This document shows positions 19,327 to 28,346 of a stretch of 64,000 nt of DNA, piece by piece. Location of the stretch: assembly GCF_000953635.1 (NCBI RefSeq), contig NZ_LN614830.1, forward strand, positions 797,001 through 861,000. Reading direction: 5' to 3'. Below the pieces are notes generated by a model. It saw only the letters and a list, made by a program, of their open reading frames with translations, had not been told where the DNA came from and did not search any database. A program made the translations under genes and the position numbers. Positions within the stretch are counted from its first letter, which is position 1, and the number at the start of each line of letters is the position of its first letter. The DNA is from Legionella micdadei (GTDB taxonomy: Bacteria > Pseudomonadota > Gammaproteobacteria > Legionellales > Legionellaceae).

Positions 19327-20180
19327 AGAGTTTTATAAAATTCCTCCAGACACTGGGCTACAGTGTCTGGGTGTTCCATATGAACATGATGTCCTCCTTC
19401 AAGATGATAAATTTGTAAGTTTTTTACTGCTTGTTCGCGGTGTTCCCTTTGTGCTTGATTTAATTCAAAACCATTACTGGCCCAGATTAGACAACTTTTT
19501 GCACGAATATTATTTAAACAAGACAAAATTTGTTGTTCGGTCAGGCGTAAAGGTGTTGCTAGCAGCAAGCGCCTGTCATGTCGCCAGTAAAAGGTCTCTT
19601 TTCTTCTCTGAAGTCCGCGCTGGCTGAGAATATTGATGTATTTTGGTGCTAAAAAACCCCGTTTGGCTCGTGCATGGACGGCTAATTCTAAGGAAGGATA
19701 GGATTTTATTTCATGAGCTGCGTCTTCGCACGCAAGCTTTGCGTATCTTTCCAGTTGATTGCAACAACTCTCTTCTGACTCAGAGAAGGGGCCTAGCCCT
19801 TCTATCAAAACCATGGATAAAATTTGGTTGGGAGCTACTCCAGCAATAAGACTCGCTAAACAAGCCCCCATTGAATGACCTAAGAGATGATATTGTTCGA
19901 AACCGAAAGCCTTAACAATTTGCAAAACATAGAAGATGCCATCAGTAAAATGGTAGTAGCAGCCTTCAGGGAGATGGGATGATTGCCCATGCCCGGGCAG
20001 GTCAATGGCGATGACGTAAAATTGCTTTGCTAGGTAAGGAGCGAGCAGGTCAAAAGAATTGGCGTTATCAAGCCATCCATGAAGTGCAATAAGAGGGGGT
20101 AGATCTGGTTCTCCCCAAGTTTTATAAGCAATAACAAGTCCAGGGATAGTAATAGTGGATGCATTCATTTCTTGATTCAT
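19323..20180 (-). CDS. Alpha/beta hydrolase
   Basis: Cytoplasmic-looking alpha/beta hydrolase of 285 residues; no signal peptide. It shows LHGWLDNANSFD (oxyanion region), DLPGHGQS, the nucleophile elbow GHSMGA and a late GGHHVHMEHP segment with the catalytic histidine. The substrate cannot be read from sequence; similar proteins are annotated as esterases or epoxide-hydrolase-like enzymes. Two starts are possible (ATG 20180, or ATG 20168 giving MNASTITIPG); neither has a strong Shine-Dalgarno. It is convergent with proA, sharing bases of the stop codons. Confidence 0.88.
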   Translation of the reverse strand: MNQEMNASTITIPGLVIAYKTWGEPDLPPLIALHGWLDNANSFDLLAPYLAKQFYVIAIDLPGHGQSSHLPEGCYYHFTDGIFYVLQIVKAFGFEQYHLLGHSMGACLASLIAGVAPNQILSMVLIEGLGPFSESEESCCNQLERYAKLACEDAAHEIKSYPSLELAVHARAKRGFLAPKYINILSQRGLQRRKETFYWRHDRRLLLATPLRLTEQQILSCLNNIRAKSCLIWASNGFELNQAQREHREQAVKNLQIYHLEGGHHVHMEHPDTVAQCLEEFYKTL

Positions 20181-20306
20181 TAAAAATGATTTTTGTTAAT
20201 AATAACCTATGTTAGAGGTATTTGCCGCTGTACACATGCAATCTGTTTTATTGTTGTGATTAAATCAAATTGCTAGAATAAGGATCTTCTTCCTATCGCG
20301 ATAGCA

Positions 20307-22085
20307 ATGAAAAAATTATTTTTAATTTGCCTACTTTGCTTTACGGTCACCGCTTTTGCAAAGGCTATTATTGATCAGGATGTGCTTAATAGTGTTAGAG
20401 CCAGACAATTAAAAGGTGCAGCAGAGCCATCCACCTTGCCTATCCTCGTTTTCCTTTATTCCATCGAGAAAAAAGAGGAGTTCTTAAACGATCTTATCAA
20501 TTTCCCTAATACTAGCTTTCAGGATTTGGGTTTCATGCCGGCGGTAGCAGTGACTCTTCCGGCAAATTTGTATGATTTAAACCGAATTGCTAATCATAAA
20601 GCAGTGGCTCAAATTTCCTCTAACAACCCAAGCACGAAAGAATTGGATGTAAGTGTTCAAGCTATAAAATTAGCGCCTTCTTCGTGGTATCTCGACGTTA
20701 ATAACTGGTGGGCACATGGTTATACTGGTAAAAAAGGTGTACTTGGCTTAATTGATGACGGGGTTGATCCCACCCATCCTGATTTGGCCAATAAGCAATT
20801 GATAGTTCGGACCGAAGATGGCTCGCACTATGAGGATTTTATCAATGGCGTGAGGGCGCCTCATGGAACAGGTATAGCCTGTATCTATGGTAGTAATAAT
20901 GAGAGGTATAAGGGGGTTGCTTATGGTTTACCCACTATTATTTCAGGGCTGTCTGGTCCAGAAAACCCAGATGTACAAAGCATTATGATGACTATGTCAA
21001 CCCTGGATTGGATGTTAGAACGCTCCCAAATTAAACCAACACTTATCAACTACAGCATGGGGAATGGCAGTTTATCGTGTCAGGGTTGCCCTGAATGGAG
21101 CGGACTGGCCAAGTTAATTGACTATGTGGTGAACGAGAAAAAAATTTTATGGGTGAAGTCAGCAGGCAATGCGGGGTATATTGAGCCATCAAAAAATATA
21201 CTCTATGCATCAACTTTAACGGTTCCCGGAGACAATTATAATGCACTCACTGTGGCCAATATGAGCCTTAACGTGATTGAAAATAACACTGTCGTCAAAA
21301 CGGCCAATCGAAACCAGCATATCATTCGTTCTACGAGTAGCCGCGGGCCTACCCCTTACGGAAGGCGCAAACCGGATTTAACAGCACCGGGTCATGATAC
21401 AAGAACATGTGCTCCTGATGTGCAAATCTATCGTTTTAATTACATGAAGGATATGGATTATCACGACGGTTATCGTTTAATGGGAGGAACAAGTTCCGCT
21501 GCACCTCATGTGGGAGGGGCAGCTTTGTTGCTTCAAGATGCGGGGATTAAAAATCCTATGGCGATCAAAGCATTATTAATTAATAGCGCTGATACTTGGA
21601 CCGATAGTGGGAAATCTGATAATGAGAAACAAGCACATTTTTCTATTATGGGTTCAGAATGGAATAGGACATATGGTTGGGGTTATATCAATATGCAAAC
21701 TGCTTTTGAGCAAAGAAAAAGTATCATTGAAGATCAACTCACTTTAGAAAAACCGGTTCTGGAATATCAAGCTGATTTGCAAATAGGGGAAAAAGTAACT
21801 CTGGTGCATGAACGTCGGGTGGGCTTTTCAGCAGAGGGTGCCGCATGGAAATTAAGCCATCTTTCCTTGGAAATTATTGATCGCGACACTCAAGAAATCA
21901 TTGCTAAAGATGATAGCCCAATTGACACTGTGCATCAGGTAGCAAATTGTGAGCGGTTGGCTGGGGAAAGAAATTGTTCTTCATCAACAAAGCCCATCCA
22001 TGCTTTAATCCGTGTGAAACTACTTAGCTCAATCATAGACGGCAGCAACAGCGAACCATTTGCCCTTGTTTTAAGAACGAAATAG
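20307..22085 (+). CDS. Exported subtilisin-like serine protease (S8)
   Basis: Subtilase of 592 residues with a signal peptide (about 1-18, ICLLCFTVTAFA). The catalytic triad is readable: Asp150 in GLIDDGVDPTHPDL, His186 in APHGTGIA, Ser396 in GGTSSAAPHVGGAA; Asn288 in SAGNAG supplies the oxyanion hole. The region between signal and catalytic domain (about 20-135) is probably an inhibitory propeptide. About 150 residues follow the catalytic serine and may be a beta-rich P-domain-like tail with a Cys pair. Secretion by type II is plausible given proA nearby, but not shown. No clear Shine-Dalgarno; a TATCGCGATA palindrome (20294-20303) lies just upstream of the ATG. Confidence 0.9.
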   Translation: MKKLFLICLLCFTVTAFAKAIIDQDVLNSVRARQLKGAAEPSTLPILVFLYSIEKKEEFLNDLINFPNTSFQDLGFMPAVAVTLPANLYDLNRIANHKAVAQISSNNPSTKELDVSVQAIKLAPSSWYLDVNNWWAHGYTGKKGVLGLIDDGVDPTHPDLANKQLIVRTEDGSHYEDFINGVRAPHGTGIACIYGSNNERYKGVAYGLPTIISGLSGPENPDVQSIMMTMSTLDWMLERSQIKPTLINYSMGNGSLSCQGCPEWSGLAKLIDYVVNEKKILWVKSAGNAGYIEPSKNILYASTLTVPGDNYNALTVANMSLNVIENNTVVKTANRNQHIIRSTSSRGPTPYGRRKPDLTAPGHDTRTCAPDVQIYRFNYMKDMDYHDGYRLMGGTSSAAPHVGGAALLLQDAGIKNPMAIKALLINSADTWTDSGKSDNEKQAHFSIMGSEWNRTYGWGYINMQTAFEQRKSIIEDQLTLEKPVLEYQADLQIGEKVTLVHERRVGFSAEGAAWKLSHLSLEIIDRDTQEIIAKDDSPIDTVHQVANCERLAGERNCSSSTKPIHALIRVKLLSSIIDGSNSEPFALVLRTK

Positions 22086-22167
22086 TGGCAAAAATTTGCT
22101 CTAGACGACACAGGTGTGTAAAAAATGGTATGCTAAAAGTAGATACTTAATAATAAATTGATACGAT

Positions 22168-22929
22168 ATGCAGCATTCCAGGAGTCTATCTCTTATAACC
22201 TACAACATTCATAAAGGATTTGGGTTGGGCAAGGTTCGTTTTTTATTGCCAGAGATGCGTGAGGCTTTATCTACATTAAATCCAGATTTTGTTTTTCTAC
22301 AAGAGGTGCAAGGTGAGCACCGACGCCGAGAAAAACGAATTAACGCCTGGCCTGATCTTCCTCAATTTGAATACATTGCGGAGGAAATTTGGCCTCATTT
22401 TCTTTATGCAAAAAATGCAATTTATCAATCAGGCCATCATGGGAATGCTATTTTGAGCAAATATGGTTTTGACCGCTTTGAAAACATTAACCTGTCTTCC
22501 ATGAATCGCGCATCGAGAAGTATCTTGCATGGCCAGATAAAAGTAGGCGAAAACCCGCAAATCACAGTACACTTGCTTTGTGTGCATTTAGGTTTATTCA
22601 AAGCGGAGCGAATTTCCCAGTGTAAGGCTTTGATGCAACGAATTGCTGAGGCAGTGCCTGAGCATGAACCATTGCTCATGGCCGGTGATTTTAATGATTG
22701 GCGTCATCATTTATCTGCGCTTTTGTCTGATAAGTTAGGCATCAAAGAAGCTTTTTTTATGTTGAAAGGCCGCCATGCTCGTTCTTTTCCTGCAATAAAG
22801 CCAGCACTCTGCGTGGATCGAATTTATTACCGAGGCATGGAGGTTGTTGATGTACAGTGCCTCCAAGGAAAGCCCTGGCGTATGTTATCGGATCATATTC
22901 CTTTGTTAGCCCGGTTTGAGTTTGTTTAA
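22168..22929 (+). CDS. Endonuclease/exonuclease/phosphatase family protein
   Basis: Metal-dependent phosphoesterase fold (DNase I / AP endonuclease / sphingomyelinase superfamily), 253 residues without signal peptide. Diagnostic segments are TYNIHKGFG at the start, FVFLQEV with the metal-binding glutamate, LLMAGDFNDWRHH and the terminal SDHIPLLARF. Whether the substrate is DNA, RNA, a phospholipid or an inositol phosphate cannot be decided. The ATG at 22168 has only a weak ribosome-binding site. It follows the subtilase by 82 bases. Confidence 0.85.
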   Translation: MQHSRSLSLITYNIHKGFGLGKVRFLLPEMREALSTLNPDFVFLQEVQGEHRRREKRINAWPDLPQFEYIAEEIWPHFLYAKNAIYQSGHHGNAILSKYGFDRFENINLSSMNRASRSILHGQIKVGENPQITVHLLCVHLGLFKAERISQCKALMQRIAEAVPEHEPLLMAGDFNDWRHHLSALLSDKLGIKEAFFMLKGRHARSFPAIKPALCVDRIYYRGMEVVDVQCLQGKPWRMLSDHIPLLARFEFV

Positions 22930-22945
22930 GAGGGTGCAAGAGCGG

Positions 22946-22985
22946 GTATCAACTGTCTTGAGTTTGGGCATAAGACAGTTGATAC
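22946..22985. terminator. Strong 14-bp hairpin between convergent genes
   Basis: GTATCAACTGTCTT (22946-22959) pairs perfectly with AAGACAGTTGATAC (22972-22985) around a 12-base loop. It sits between the 3' ends of the endonuclease-family gene and the aldolase gene. No U-tract follows on either strand, so it may act as an RNA-stabilising 3' hairpin or a rho-assisted bidirectional terminator. Confidence 0.55.
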
Positions 22986-23014
22986 GCCGGGGATGTCAAT
23001 AATGACAGAAGCAA

Positions 23015-24025
23015 TTACTCCATGTCACTTTTATATTCACCAAAGCAAGCGATGCTGTTTAAGCGAGCTCGTTTTAATAAAGCGTCTTGTGCAGCTTTAG
23101 TATTAGCTTTTTGGCCTCCCCAGGCTTTTAAGCAATCCTCTTGCAGAGCGCGACCATAAGAAAAACTTAAAAGCCAAGGTTGGTAACCCAAGCTGTTAAT
23201 TGCATTTAAGTTGATTGTAGCTTGTTCTGGAGTTTGTCCACCAGAAAGGAAGTTAATTGTAGGGACTGCTGCAGGTACGTGATTGCGGAATATACTAATG
23301 GTGTAATTTGCGACTTCTTCTGGTGAACTGAAAGGTGTTGCACTCTTACCAGAAGTGATCATGCTCGGCTTAAGAACAATATGTTCAAGCTCCACCTGAT
23401 GAATAAATAAGGCATGGAAGAGTTCATGCAGAACAATCTCAGTTGCTTCAGCGCAATGCTCAATGGAGTGATCACCATCCATTAATACTTCTGGCTCGAC
23501 AATAGGAACAATGCCTTGTGATTGGCAAGTTGCAGCATAAAGCGCGAGCATTTCGGCACCTGCTTTGATGGCAGTTAGGCTGGGCGTGTAATTTGAAATG
23601 GAATAGACATTCCGCCATTTTGCAAATTTTGCTCCCAATTTTTTAAAATGTTGTAAGCGCTCAGTTAAACCGTCTAACCCTTGAGTTACTTTTTCGTTTT
23701 CGGTGTTTGCCAAGTTAACAAGGCCCTTGTCCACTTTAATTCCTGGAACAATTCCTTTTTGCGCAAAGAGATCAGCAATGGGTGTACCTTGCTCATCTTT
23801 ATGGGCAAACGTTTCTTCAAATAAGATAACGCCATTAATGTATTGCTCTAAGTCAGGTGTAGTAGCGAGTAAAATACGGTAATCGCGGCGATTCTCTTCG
23901 GTATTCTCTAGGCCAATTGACTCAAACCTTTTGCCAATGGTGCCGCCGCTTTCGTCAGCAGCCAAAATGCCTTTGCCATCTTGCAACAAAAGCTCCATCG
24001 TTGCTGACAATTCATCATAATGCAT
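23015..24025 (-). CDS. Class I fructose-bisphosphate aldolase
   Basis: Cleaves fructose 1,6-bisphosphate to two triose phosphates by a Schiff-base mechanism. The 336-residue chain matches the animal/plant-like class I family: GILAADESGGTIGKRF at residues 18-33, AKFAKWRNVYSI, VPIVEPEVLMDGDH and the Schiff-base lysine region HIVLKPSMIT. The ATG at 24025 has GGAGAT upstream. It is a single-gene unit convergent with the endonuclease-family gene. Confidence 0.95.
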   Translation of the reverse strand: MHYDELSATMELLLQDGKGILAADESGGTIGKRFESIGLENTEENRRDYRILLATTPDLEQYINGVILFEETFAHKDEQGTPIADLFAQKGIVPGIKVDKGLVNLANTENEKVTQGLDGLTERLQHFKKLGAKFAKWRNVYSISNYTPSLTAIKAGAEMLALYAATCQSQGIVPIVEPEVLMDGDHSIEHCAEATEIVLHELFHALFIHQVELEHIVLKPSMITSGKSATPFSSPEEVANYTISIFRNHVPAAVPTINFLSGGQTPEQATINLNAINSLGYQPWLLSFSYGRALQEDCLKAWGGQKANTKAAQDALLKRARLNSIACFGEYKSDME

Positions 24026-24164
24026 AGTTTTAATCTCCTCATGATTTACATAACGGTTGTACCTAATAGATCAGCCCATATCGCGAAACGGCTCAAATCT
24101 GGCCGTTCATTAGATTCGAGATGGGAGACTTGAGCTATCACGGTTGTCATTCATAGCAGTGGCC

Positions 24165-24905
24165 CTATTTGGCTGGCGAAGAAATATATTTCTCACGAAT
24201 AATTTGATGCATACCAAAGCCGTGCTCTTTTAAATAATTAAATGCCTCATCAATCATACCTGGATTCCCACATAAATAAATGGTGTCCTCTTGTGGATTA
24301 AGAGCAAGATCAGGGAAGGCGCTTTGCACATACCCTGAGTATTCATGTTCCCCTAATTCCTTATCAGGGCGGCTCAAATGGGCACGAAAACTGACTCGAG
24401 GGAATTCAGTAGCGAATTGTTTAAAGTCCTCACCATAAAGGATGTCGCTCTGTTTTTGTACCCCCTGTAATATTACTATTCGTAAATCAGCGTTCGTTTG
24501 CAGTCTACGCTTCAATTCTTCCAGCATAGCGCGGTAAGGGGTGATACCCGTGCTTGTAGCTACTAAAATATAGCGTTTTGGCATATCTTCTTTCAGAACC
24601 AGACGGCCGAATGGACCAGCAACATTGATTTGGTCACCTGGTTTTAGATTAAATAATAATTCAGTACCTGGCCCTCCCTTAACATAACCTGCTGCAAATT
24701 CAATGCGATTGTTTTGTGCTGGTACATTGGCAATACTGTAACTGCGTTTGAGCATTTTGCCATCACGTTCAAAATGGATCGTGATAAACTGGCCTGGGAT
24801 AAAGTTGAAAGGGGGAGACTTTAACACCTTAAAAGTAAAGTGTCTTACATAAGAAGAAATCATAAAAGCTTCTTCCAAGATAATGGGAAAGGTACTGACT
24901 TGCAT
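24165..24905 (-). CDS. Ferredoxin-NADP reductase-like flavoprotein
   Basis: FAD- and NAD(P)H-dependent oxidoreductase of 246 residues. The FAD domain carries the RSYSIAN motif (R-x-Y-S) and the GGPGTELLF segment; the NAD(P) domain has ATSTGITPYRAML and the terminal YLCGNPGMIDEAFNYL. No 2Fe-2S ferredoxin domain is fused, so it probably reduces a separate carrier (ferredoxin, flavodoxin or free flavin). The ATG at 24905 was used; a later ATG at residue 15 is possible. It is divergent from dotV. Confidence 0.87.
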   Translation of the reverse strand: MQVSTFPIILEEAFMISSYVRHFTFKVLKSPPFNFIPGQFITIHFERDGKMLKRSYSIANVPAQNNRIEFAAGYVKGGPGTELLFNLKPGDQINVAGPFGRLVLKEDMPKRYILVATSTGITPYRAMLEELKRRLQTNADLRIVILQGVQKQSDILYGEDFKQFATEFPRVSFRAHLSRPDKELGEHEYSGYVQSAFPDLALNPQEDTIYLCGNPGMIDEAFNYLKEHGFGMHQIIREKYISSPAK

Positions 24906-24999
24906 AATTAAATTACAATATATCTAAGAAAACCTACTAATATAGGGGAAAAATTATGCATTGCAAGAGTATAAGAATAATTGAGTATATAATTAGACT

Positions 25000-25533
25000 A
25001 TGAATAGCACCGATCTTGTCCAAATGCTCGGCAATTTGAGCCGATCACTGTTCCCTGTTCAACAGCTACTTTCAGGTTTCGCCTATGTTATGGGCATTTT
25101 ATGTTTTTTTGTGGCGTTAGCAAAGCTTAAAAAAATTGGCGAAACTGCAGGTAGAGGCTCACAAGAAAAATTGATGGTGCCATTTGCCTACATTATAGGA
25201 GGCACAATACTCGTTTTCCTGCCATCAGGTGTTAGTTCTCTAGCCAATACAACTTTTGGCGCCGGTAATATTCTTGCTTACACAGATTACAACCCCTATA
25301 ACATATATAGTTCCATGGGGTTAATTATTCAAACCGCTGGATTAATTTGGTTTATTCGCGGTTGTGTGTTGCTGGTGGGAGCCAGTCATCCTAATGTGAA
25401 GCATGGATCAAAAGGACTGGCTTTTCTTTTCGCGGGTATATTAGCAATGAATTTCCAAAGTACAGCTGCTTTCTTAAATACAGTAATGAATGGATTAGAG
25501 TCGCTAACGATGACCATAGCATCGAATTTTTAG
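25000..25533 (+). CDS. dotV: Dot/Icm type IVB secretion component, DotV (IcmC/DotE-like)
   Basis: Small inner-membrane protein of 177 residues with about four hydrophobic segments (near 25-42, 63-80, 105-125, 140-157). The pattern, including LAKLKKIGE after the first helix, the VPFAYIIGGTILVFLPSG stretch and GLIIQTAGLIWFIRGC, resembles the IcmC/DotE/DotV group of the Legionella Dot/Icm apparatus. In L. pneumophila dotV lies apart from the two main dot/icm regions, not far from proA, which agrees with this position. A TATAAT at 24988-24993 lies only six bases before the ATG, so either the message is nearly leaderless or this is not the real -10. Confidence 0.75.
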   Translation: MNSTDLVQMLGNLSRSLFPVQQLLSGFAYVMGILCFFVALAKLKKIGETAGRGSQEKLMVPFAYIIGGTILVFLPSGVSSLANTTFGAGNILAYTDYNPYNIYSSMGLIIQTAGLIWFIRGCVLLVGASHPNVKHGSKGLAFLFAGILAMNFQSTAAFLNTVMNGLESLTMTIASNF

Positions 25534-25544
25534 TTCAAAACGCC

Positions 25545-25826
25545 TTATTCTTCTTCACCGCATATTCTCAGATTATTTGCTTTAGCAAAATCCATAATTG
25601 CTTTATAAACTTGTGGGCTTGATTCTTTCAATTTAGGATCAAGCAAAACACATTTATACCCTTCCGTATTCACACTTGGCTGAAGAAGGGGCGAATAATG
25701 AATGCGTCGATTTTTAAAGCTCGCCATAGAGCCGCTCATCCGTTCCGCCCAGTCGCTAGGACGAAATGGTTTCCCTTGAGGAGTGATACCTTCGATAATA
25801 ATCTTTTTATCTTTAGAGTCGGCCAT
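25545..25826 (-). CDS. DUF3579 family protein
   Basis: Conserved 93-residue protein of unknown function. It shows the DUF3579 pattern: IIIEGITPQGKPFRPSDWAER near the start, a MASFKNRRIHYSP middle and YKCVLLDPKL before a helical end. No signal peptide or membrane segment. It is convergent with dotV (11 bases apart). Confidence 0.8.
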   Translation of the reverse strand: MADSKDKKIIIEGITPQGKPFRPSDWAERMSGSMASFKNRRIHYSPLLQPSVNTEGYKCVLLDPKLKESSPQVYKAIMDFAKANNLRICGEEE

Positions 25827-25950
25827 GGTGGATGCAATTTAAAAACAGTATGCCTATTATAGCACCATATCGGTAAAACAACGAAGCATAGCAGGTCGCT
25901 ATACGATTGTGTTAGCATGTGTAATTTAATTTATGGTGGGTACTTAAGTT

Positions 25951-26700
25951 GTGAATCATAAAGAGAGTCATTCAGGAATATATTTGTTACCGAACCTGTT
26001 TACCACAGCCAGTTTGTTTGCTGCTTTTTATTCGATTGTTGCTTCGCTAAAAGCACAATACGAAGCAGCTGCAGTATCCATTTTTATTGGGATGATTGCT
26101 GATGGTTTGGATGGCCGTATTGCGCGCTTAACCAATACACAAACTGCTTTTGGAGGCGAATACGATAGCTTATCTGATATGGTTACTTTTGGTGTGGCTC
26201 CAGCCTTATTGATCTACAGTTGGAACCTTCATAAATTAGGGAAAATTGGCTGGCTTGTGGCATTCATGTATACCGCTGCGGTTGCTCTGCGATTGGCACG
26301 TTTTAATACCCAAATCGCCACTGCAGATAAACGCTACTTTCAAGGCCTTGCCTGTCCAACAGCTGCAGCCATTGTGTCCTCATTCACTTGGTTTTGTTAT
26401 CAAAACCAGCTTGAACATTTCGCATTCTCTGTGGTGACAGCAATTCTCACTTTCATTGCAGCAGTGCTGATGGTGAGTAACATACGTTATTACAGCTTCA
26501 AAGAAATTGACTTTAAAGGAAAGGTTCCTTTTCTCTATCTTTTACTTATGATTATCTTATTCGTAGCGATTGCAGTGAATCCTTCATTAGTCTTATTCCT
26601 GGGAGCAATTATCTACGCTTCCTCGGGACCTTTGCAAACTTTATATGGTTTGCACCGCATGCGAAAGCAACGGAAGCAGAATCCGGAGGAAAAACCTTAG
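25951..26700 (+). CDS. pssA: CDP-diacylglycerol-serine O-phosphatidyltransferase
   Basis: Inner-membrane enzyme making phosphatidylserine, the precursor of phosphatidylethanolamine. The 249-residue, multi-helix chain has the complete CDP-alcohol phosphatidyltransferase motif: D54-G55, A58-R59, G68, D72, D76. The N terminus YLLPNLFTTASLFAAF is typical of the PssA type II family rather than E. coli PssA. The start is GTG at 25951, since a stop lies just upstream in frame and GGTGG precedes it. Confidence 0.92.
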   Translation: MNHKESHSGIYLLPNLFTTASLFAAFYSIVASLKAQYEAAAVSIFIGMIADGLDGRIARLTNTQTAFGGEYDSLSDMVTFGVAPALLIYSWNLHKLGKIGWLVAFMYTAAVALRLARFNTQIATADKRYFQGLACPTAAAIVSSFTWFCYQNQLEHFAFSVVTAILTFIAAVLMVSNIRYYSFKEIDFKGKVPFLYLLLMIILFVAIAVNPSLVLFLGAIIYASSGPLQTLYGLHRMRKQRKQNPEEKP

Positions 26701-26702
26701 GC

Positions 26703-26972
26703 CTACTCGGGTTCACCAAAGCAGTTATTGATCAAGTCGACAACTGCTTTTTCCATTTCAACCTCATCAGGTCCTTCTATGCGTAGGGTCAATTCGCAGC
26801 CTTTATTGGCAGCAAGCATCATAACTCCCATAATGCTTTTGCCGTTTACAGTCTGAGAATCCTTAATGACCTCTATATGACTTTGAAAACGTGATGTAGT
26901 AGAAACAAATTTCGCAGAAGCTCGAGCGTGCAATCCTAATTTATTAATGATTTTAATCTTAGTCTCTATCAT
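26703..26972 (-). CDS. ptsO: HPr-like phosphocarrier protein (nitrogen PTS, NPr type)
   Basis: Phosphocarrier of 89 residues. His15 in KLGLHARAS is the phospho-acceptor of HPr proteins, and Ser46 in NGKSIMGVMMLAA aligns with the regulatory serine of HPr. ATG 26972 fits the family N terminus (MIETKIKI); a longer TTG form is unlikely. It most likely passes phosphate from PtsP (elsewhere) to PtsN, which is encoded 4.2 kb away on the same strand near rpoN. In many proteobacteria these genes are nearly adjacent; here two unrelated genes on the opposite strand separate them. Convergent with pssA, two bases apart. Confidence 0.88.
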   Translation of the reverse strand: MIETKIKIINKLGLHARASAKFVSTTSRFQSHIEVIKDSQTVNGKSIMGVMMLAANKGCELTLRIEGPDEVEMEKAVVDLINNCFGEPE

Positions 26973-27167
26973 AGCTCGCAATCTATCATGTGCTGCAATT
27001 TTATACAATAGGTAAAAGTAAATAAATTTGATTAAATGATTATTTTTTTAACAAATTGACCTTGAATTTATTCGAAAAAAAATAATTTCCAGTTTATTTT
27101 ATATCCTTAATAGTTTTTTAAGTTTTCTGCAAGATAATTTATCGCGGTTAACCCTATAGGAGTAGAA

Positions 27168-28334
27168 ATGGGAAAATTTACAGAGCAACTTAACACAAGG
27201 ATGAAGACAAAGCCAAGCTATCTTCGTCATCAATATCAATCGTACATGACCGGACCTGAATGGCGAAATGTAGAAATGGCGGAGGAGTTCGCCGCTTTTG
27301 CAAGAGAAGGGAATTCAATATTTCAATTTCCCTATTTTCGTCAAATAGCTGACTTATGGAGAGTGATTTCTCGCTCATACTCAGCTGCTCGAAAGTATAA
27401 TAGCCATTGGCAGATCCTCACTTCCGAATACATGTTAATGGATGTGTTTATCGGGGTATTCACAACACTTGAACTAATACCAAAAGGGATACTGTCTTTG
27501 ATTCTCTATCCTTTCTTAAAGAAAGAGAATAACACAGAAATGCAAGGTAAAATTGCTAATTATTTTGCTGAGTACGCAAGAAATTTACAAACAATTCCAT
27601 TTTATGACCACAAATATCAAGAAAAACGTGCAGAGTTAGCGCAAGCTTATCAAGAGTGTGGCGAGAAAACCTGGGTTGACTGGTTTAGCTGGAAATGTCT
27701 TTCTATTGAGCTTTGGGCAAGACATTGGATTTCAAAACCGCTTCATTATTGGTTTCACCAGGAAGATAACCTTGTTGAACCCACAACAGATATTATCGTT
27801 AAATATCGCGCAGAAGGTGAAGAGAATCGGGAAGTGGCGATACAGCAATTTCAGCGTAAATTAGAAGAAGTTGGAGAGAGACTACACACTTCAATCGTCG
27901 ATCAACTCTACACGAGAGAGAAAAAACCTAAGCGTATTGAAGAAGATGAAAAAGGTAAAGAACGCGAACAGTCTTCTACCTATGTTTATGCTCGACTAAA
28001 GGCACCCCGTTATGCTGCCTTTCAAGAGACTGTTCAAGGTTTAGCTGAACAGGGAATTTACTTACGAAAAATTGCCGGCCAAGAGCAGGTACAAGTGAAA
28101 TGTGTGGTTGAGGTTGAAGAAAATGAAGACAGGCAATCAGTAGAACAACAACTGGAAGAAAAAATTTCCACTCTTGATACCATACCTAATACTTCTCCCC
28201 TATACACATACGGCGATCGAATTCACAGCCAACGCAGAGTCTGTTTATTTGATGTGCCTGTCAAAGATTTGCATCATACCTTGGAAGAATTTGATCAAAA
28301 GGGCGCTGAGGTCAAATTCATTCATAATTTTTAA
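27168..28334 (+). CDS. Unrecognised protein, partner of FAD/methyltransferase fusion
   Basis: Protein of 388 residues that I do not recognise. There is no signal peptide. One hydrophobic region (about 88-118, MDVFIGVFTTLELIPKGILSLILYPF) could be a membrane hairpin. Residues 125-200 are aromatic-rich and probably helical. The C-terminal part (about 255-388) is charged and alternates strand-like and helical stretches, ending FDQKGAEVKFIHNF. Strong ribosome-binding site AGGAG before the ATG. It ends 12 bases before the FAD/methyltransferase gene, so they almost certainly form one transcript and may act together. It could assist, anchor or modify the same substrate; nothing in sequence proves it. 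Confidence 0.75.
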   Translation: MGKFTEQLNTRMKTKPSYLRHQYQSYMTGPEWRNVEMAEEFAAFAREGNSIFQFPYFRQIADLWRVISRSYSAARKYNSHWQILTSEYMLMDVFIGVFTTLELIPKGILSLILYPFLKKENNTEMQGKIANYFAEYARNLQTIPFYDHKYQEKRAELAQAYQECGEKTWVDWFSWKCLSIELWARHWISKPLHYWFHQEDNLVEPTTDIIVKYRAEGEENREVAIQQFQRKLEEVGERLHTSIVDQLYTREKKPKRIEEDEKGKEREQSSTYVYARLKAPRYAAFQETVQGLAEQGIYLRKIAGQEQVQVKCVVEVEENEDRQSVEQQLEEKISTLDTIPNTSPLYTYGDRIHSQRRVCLFDVPVKDLHHTLEEFDQKGAEVKFIHNF

Positions 28335-28346
28335 CGGAGTAGATAA

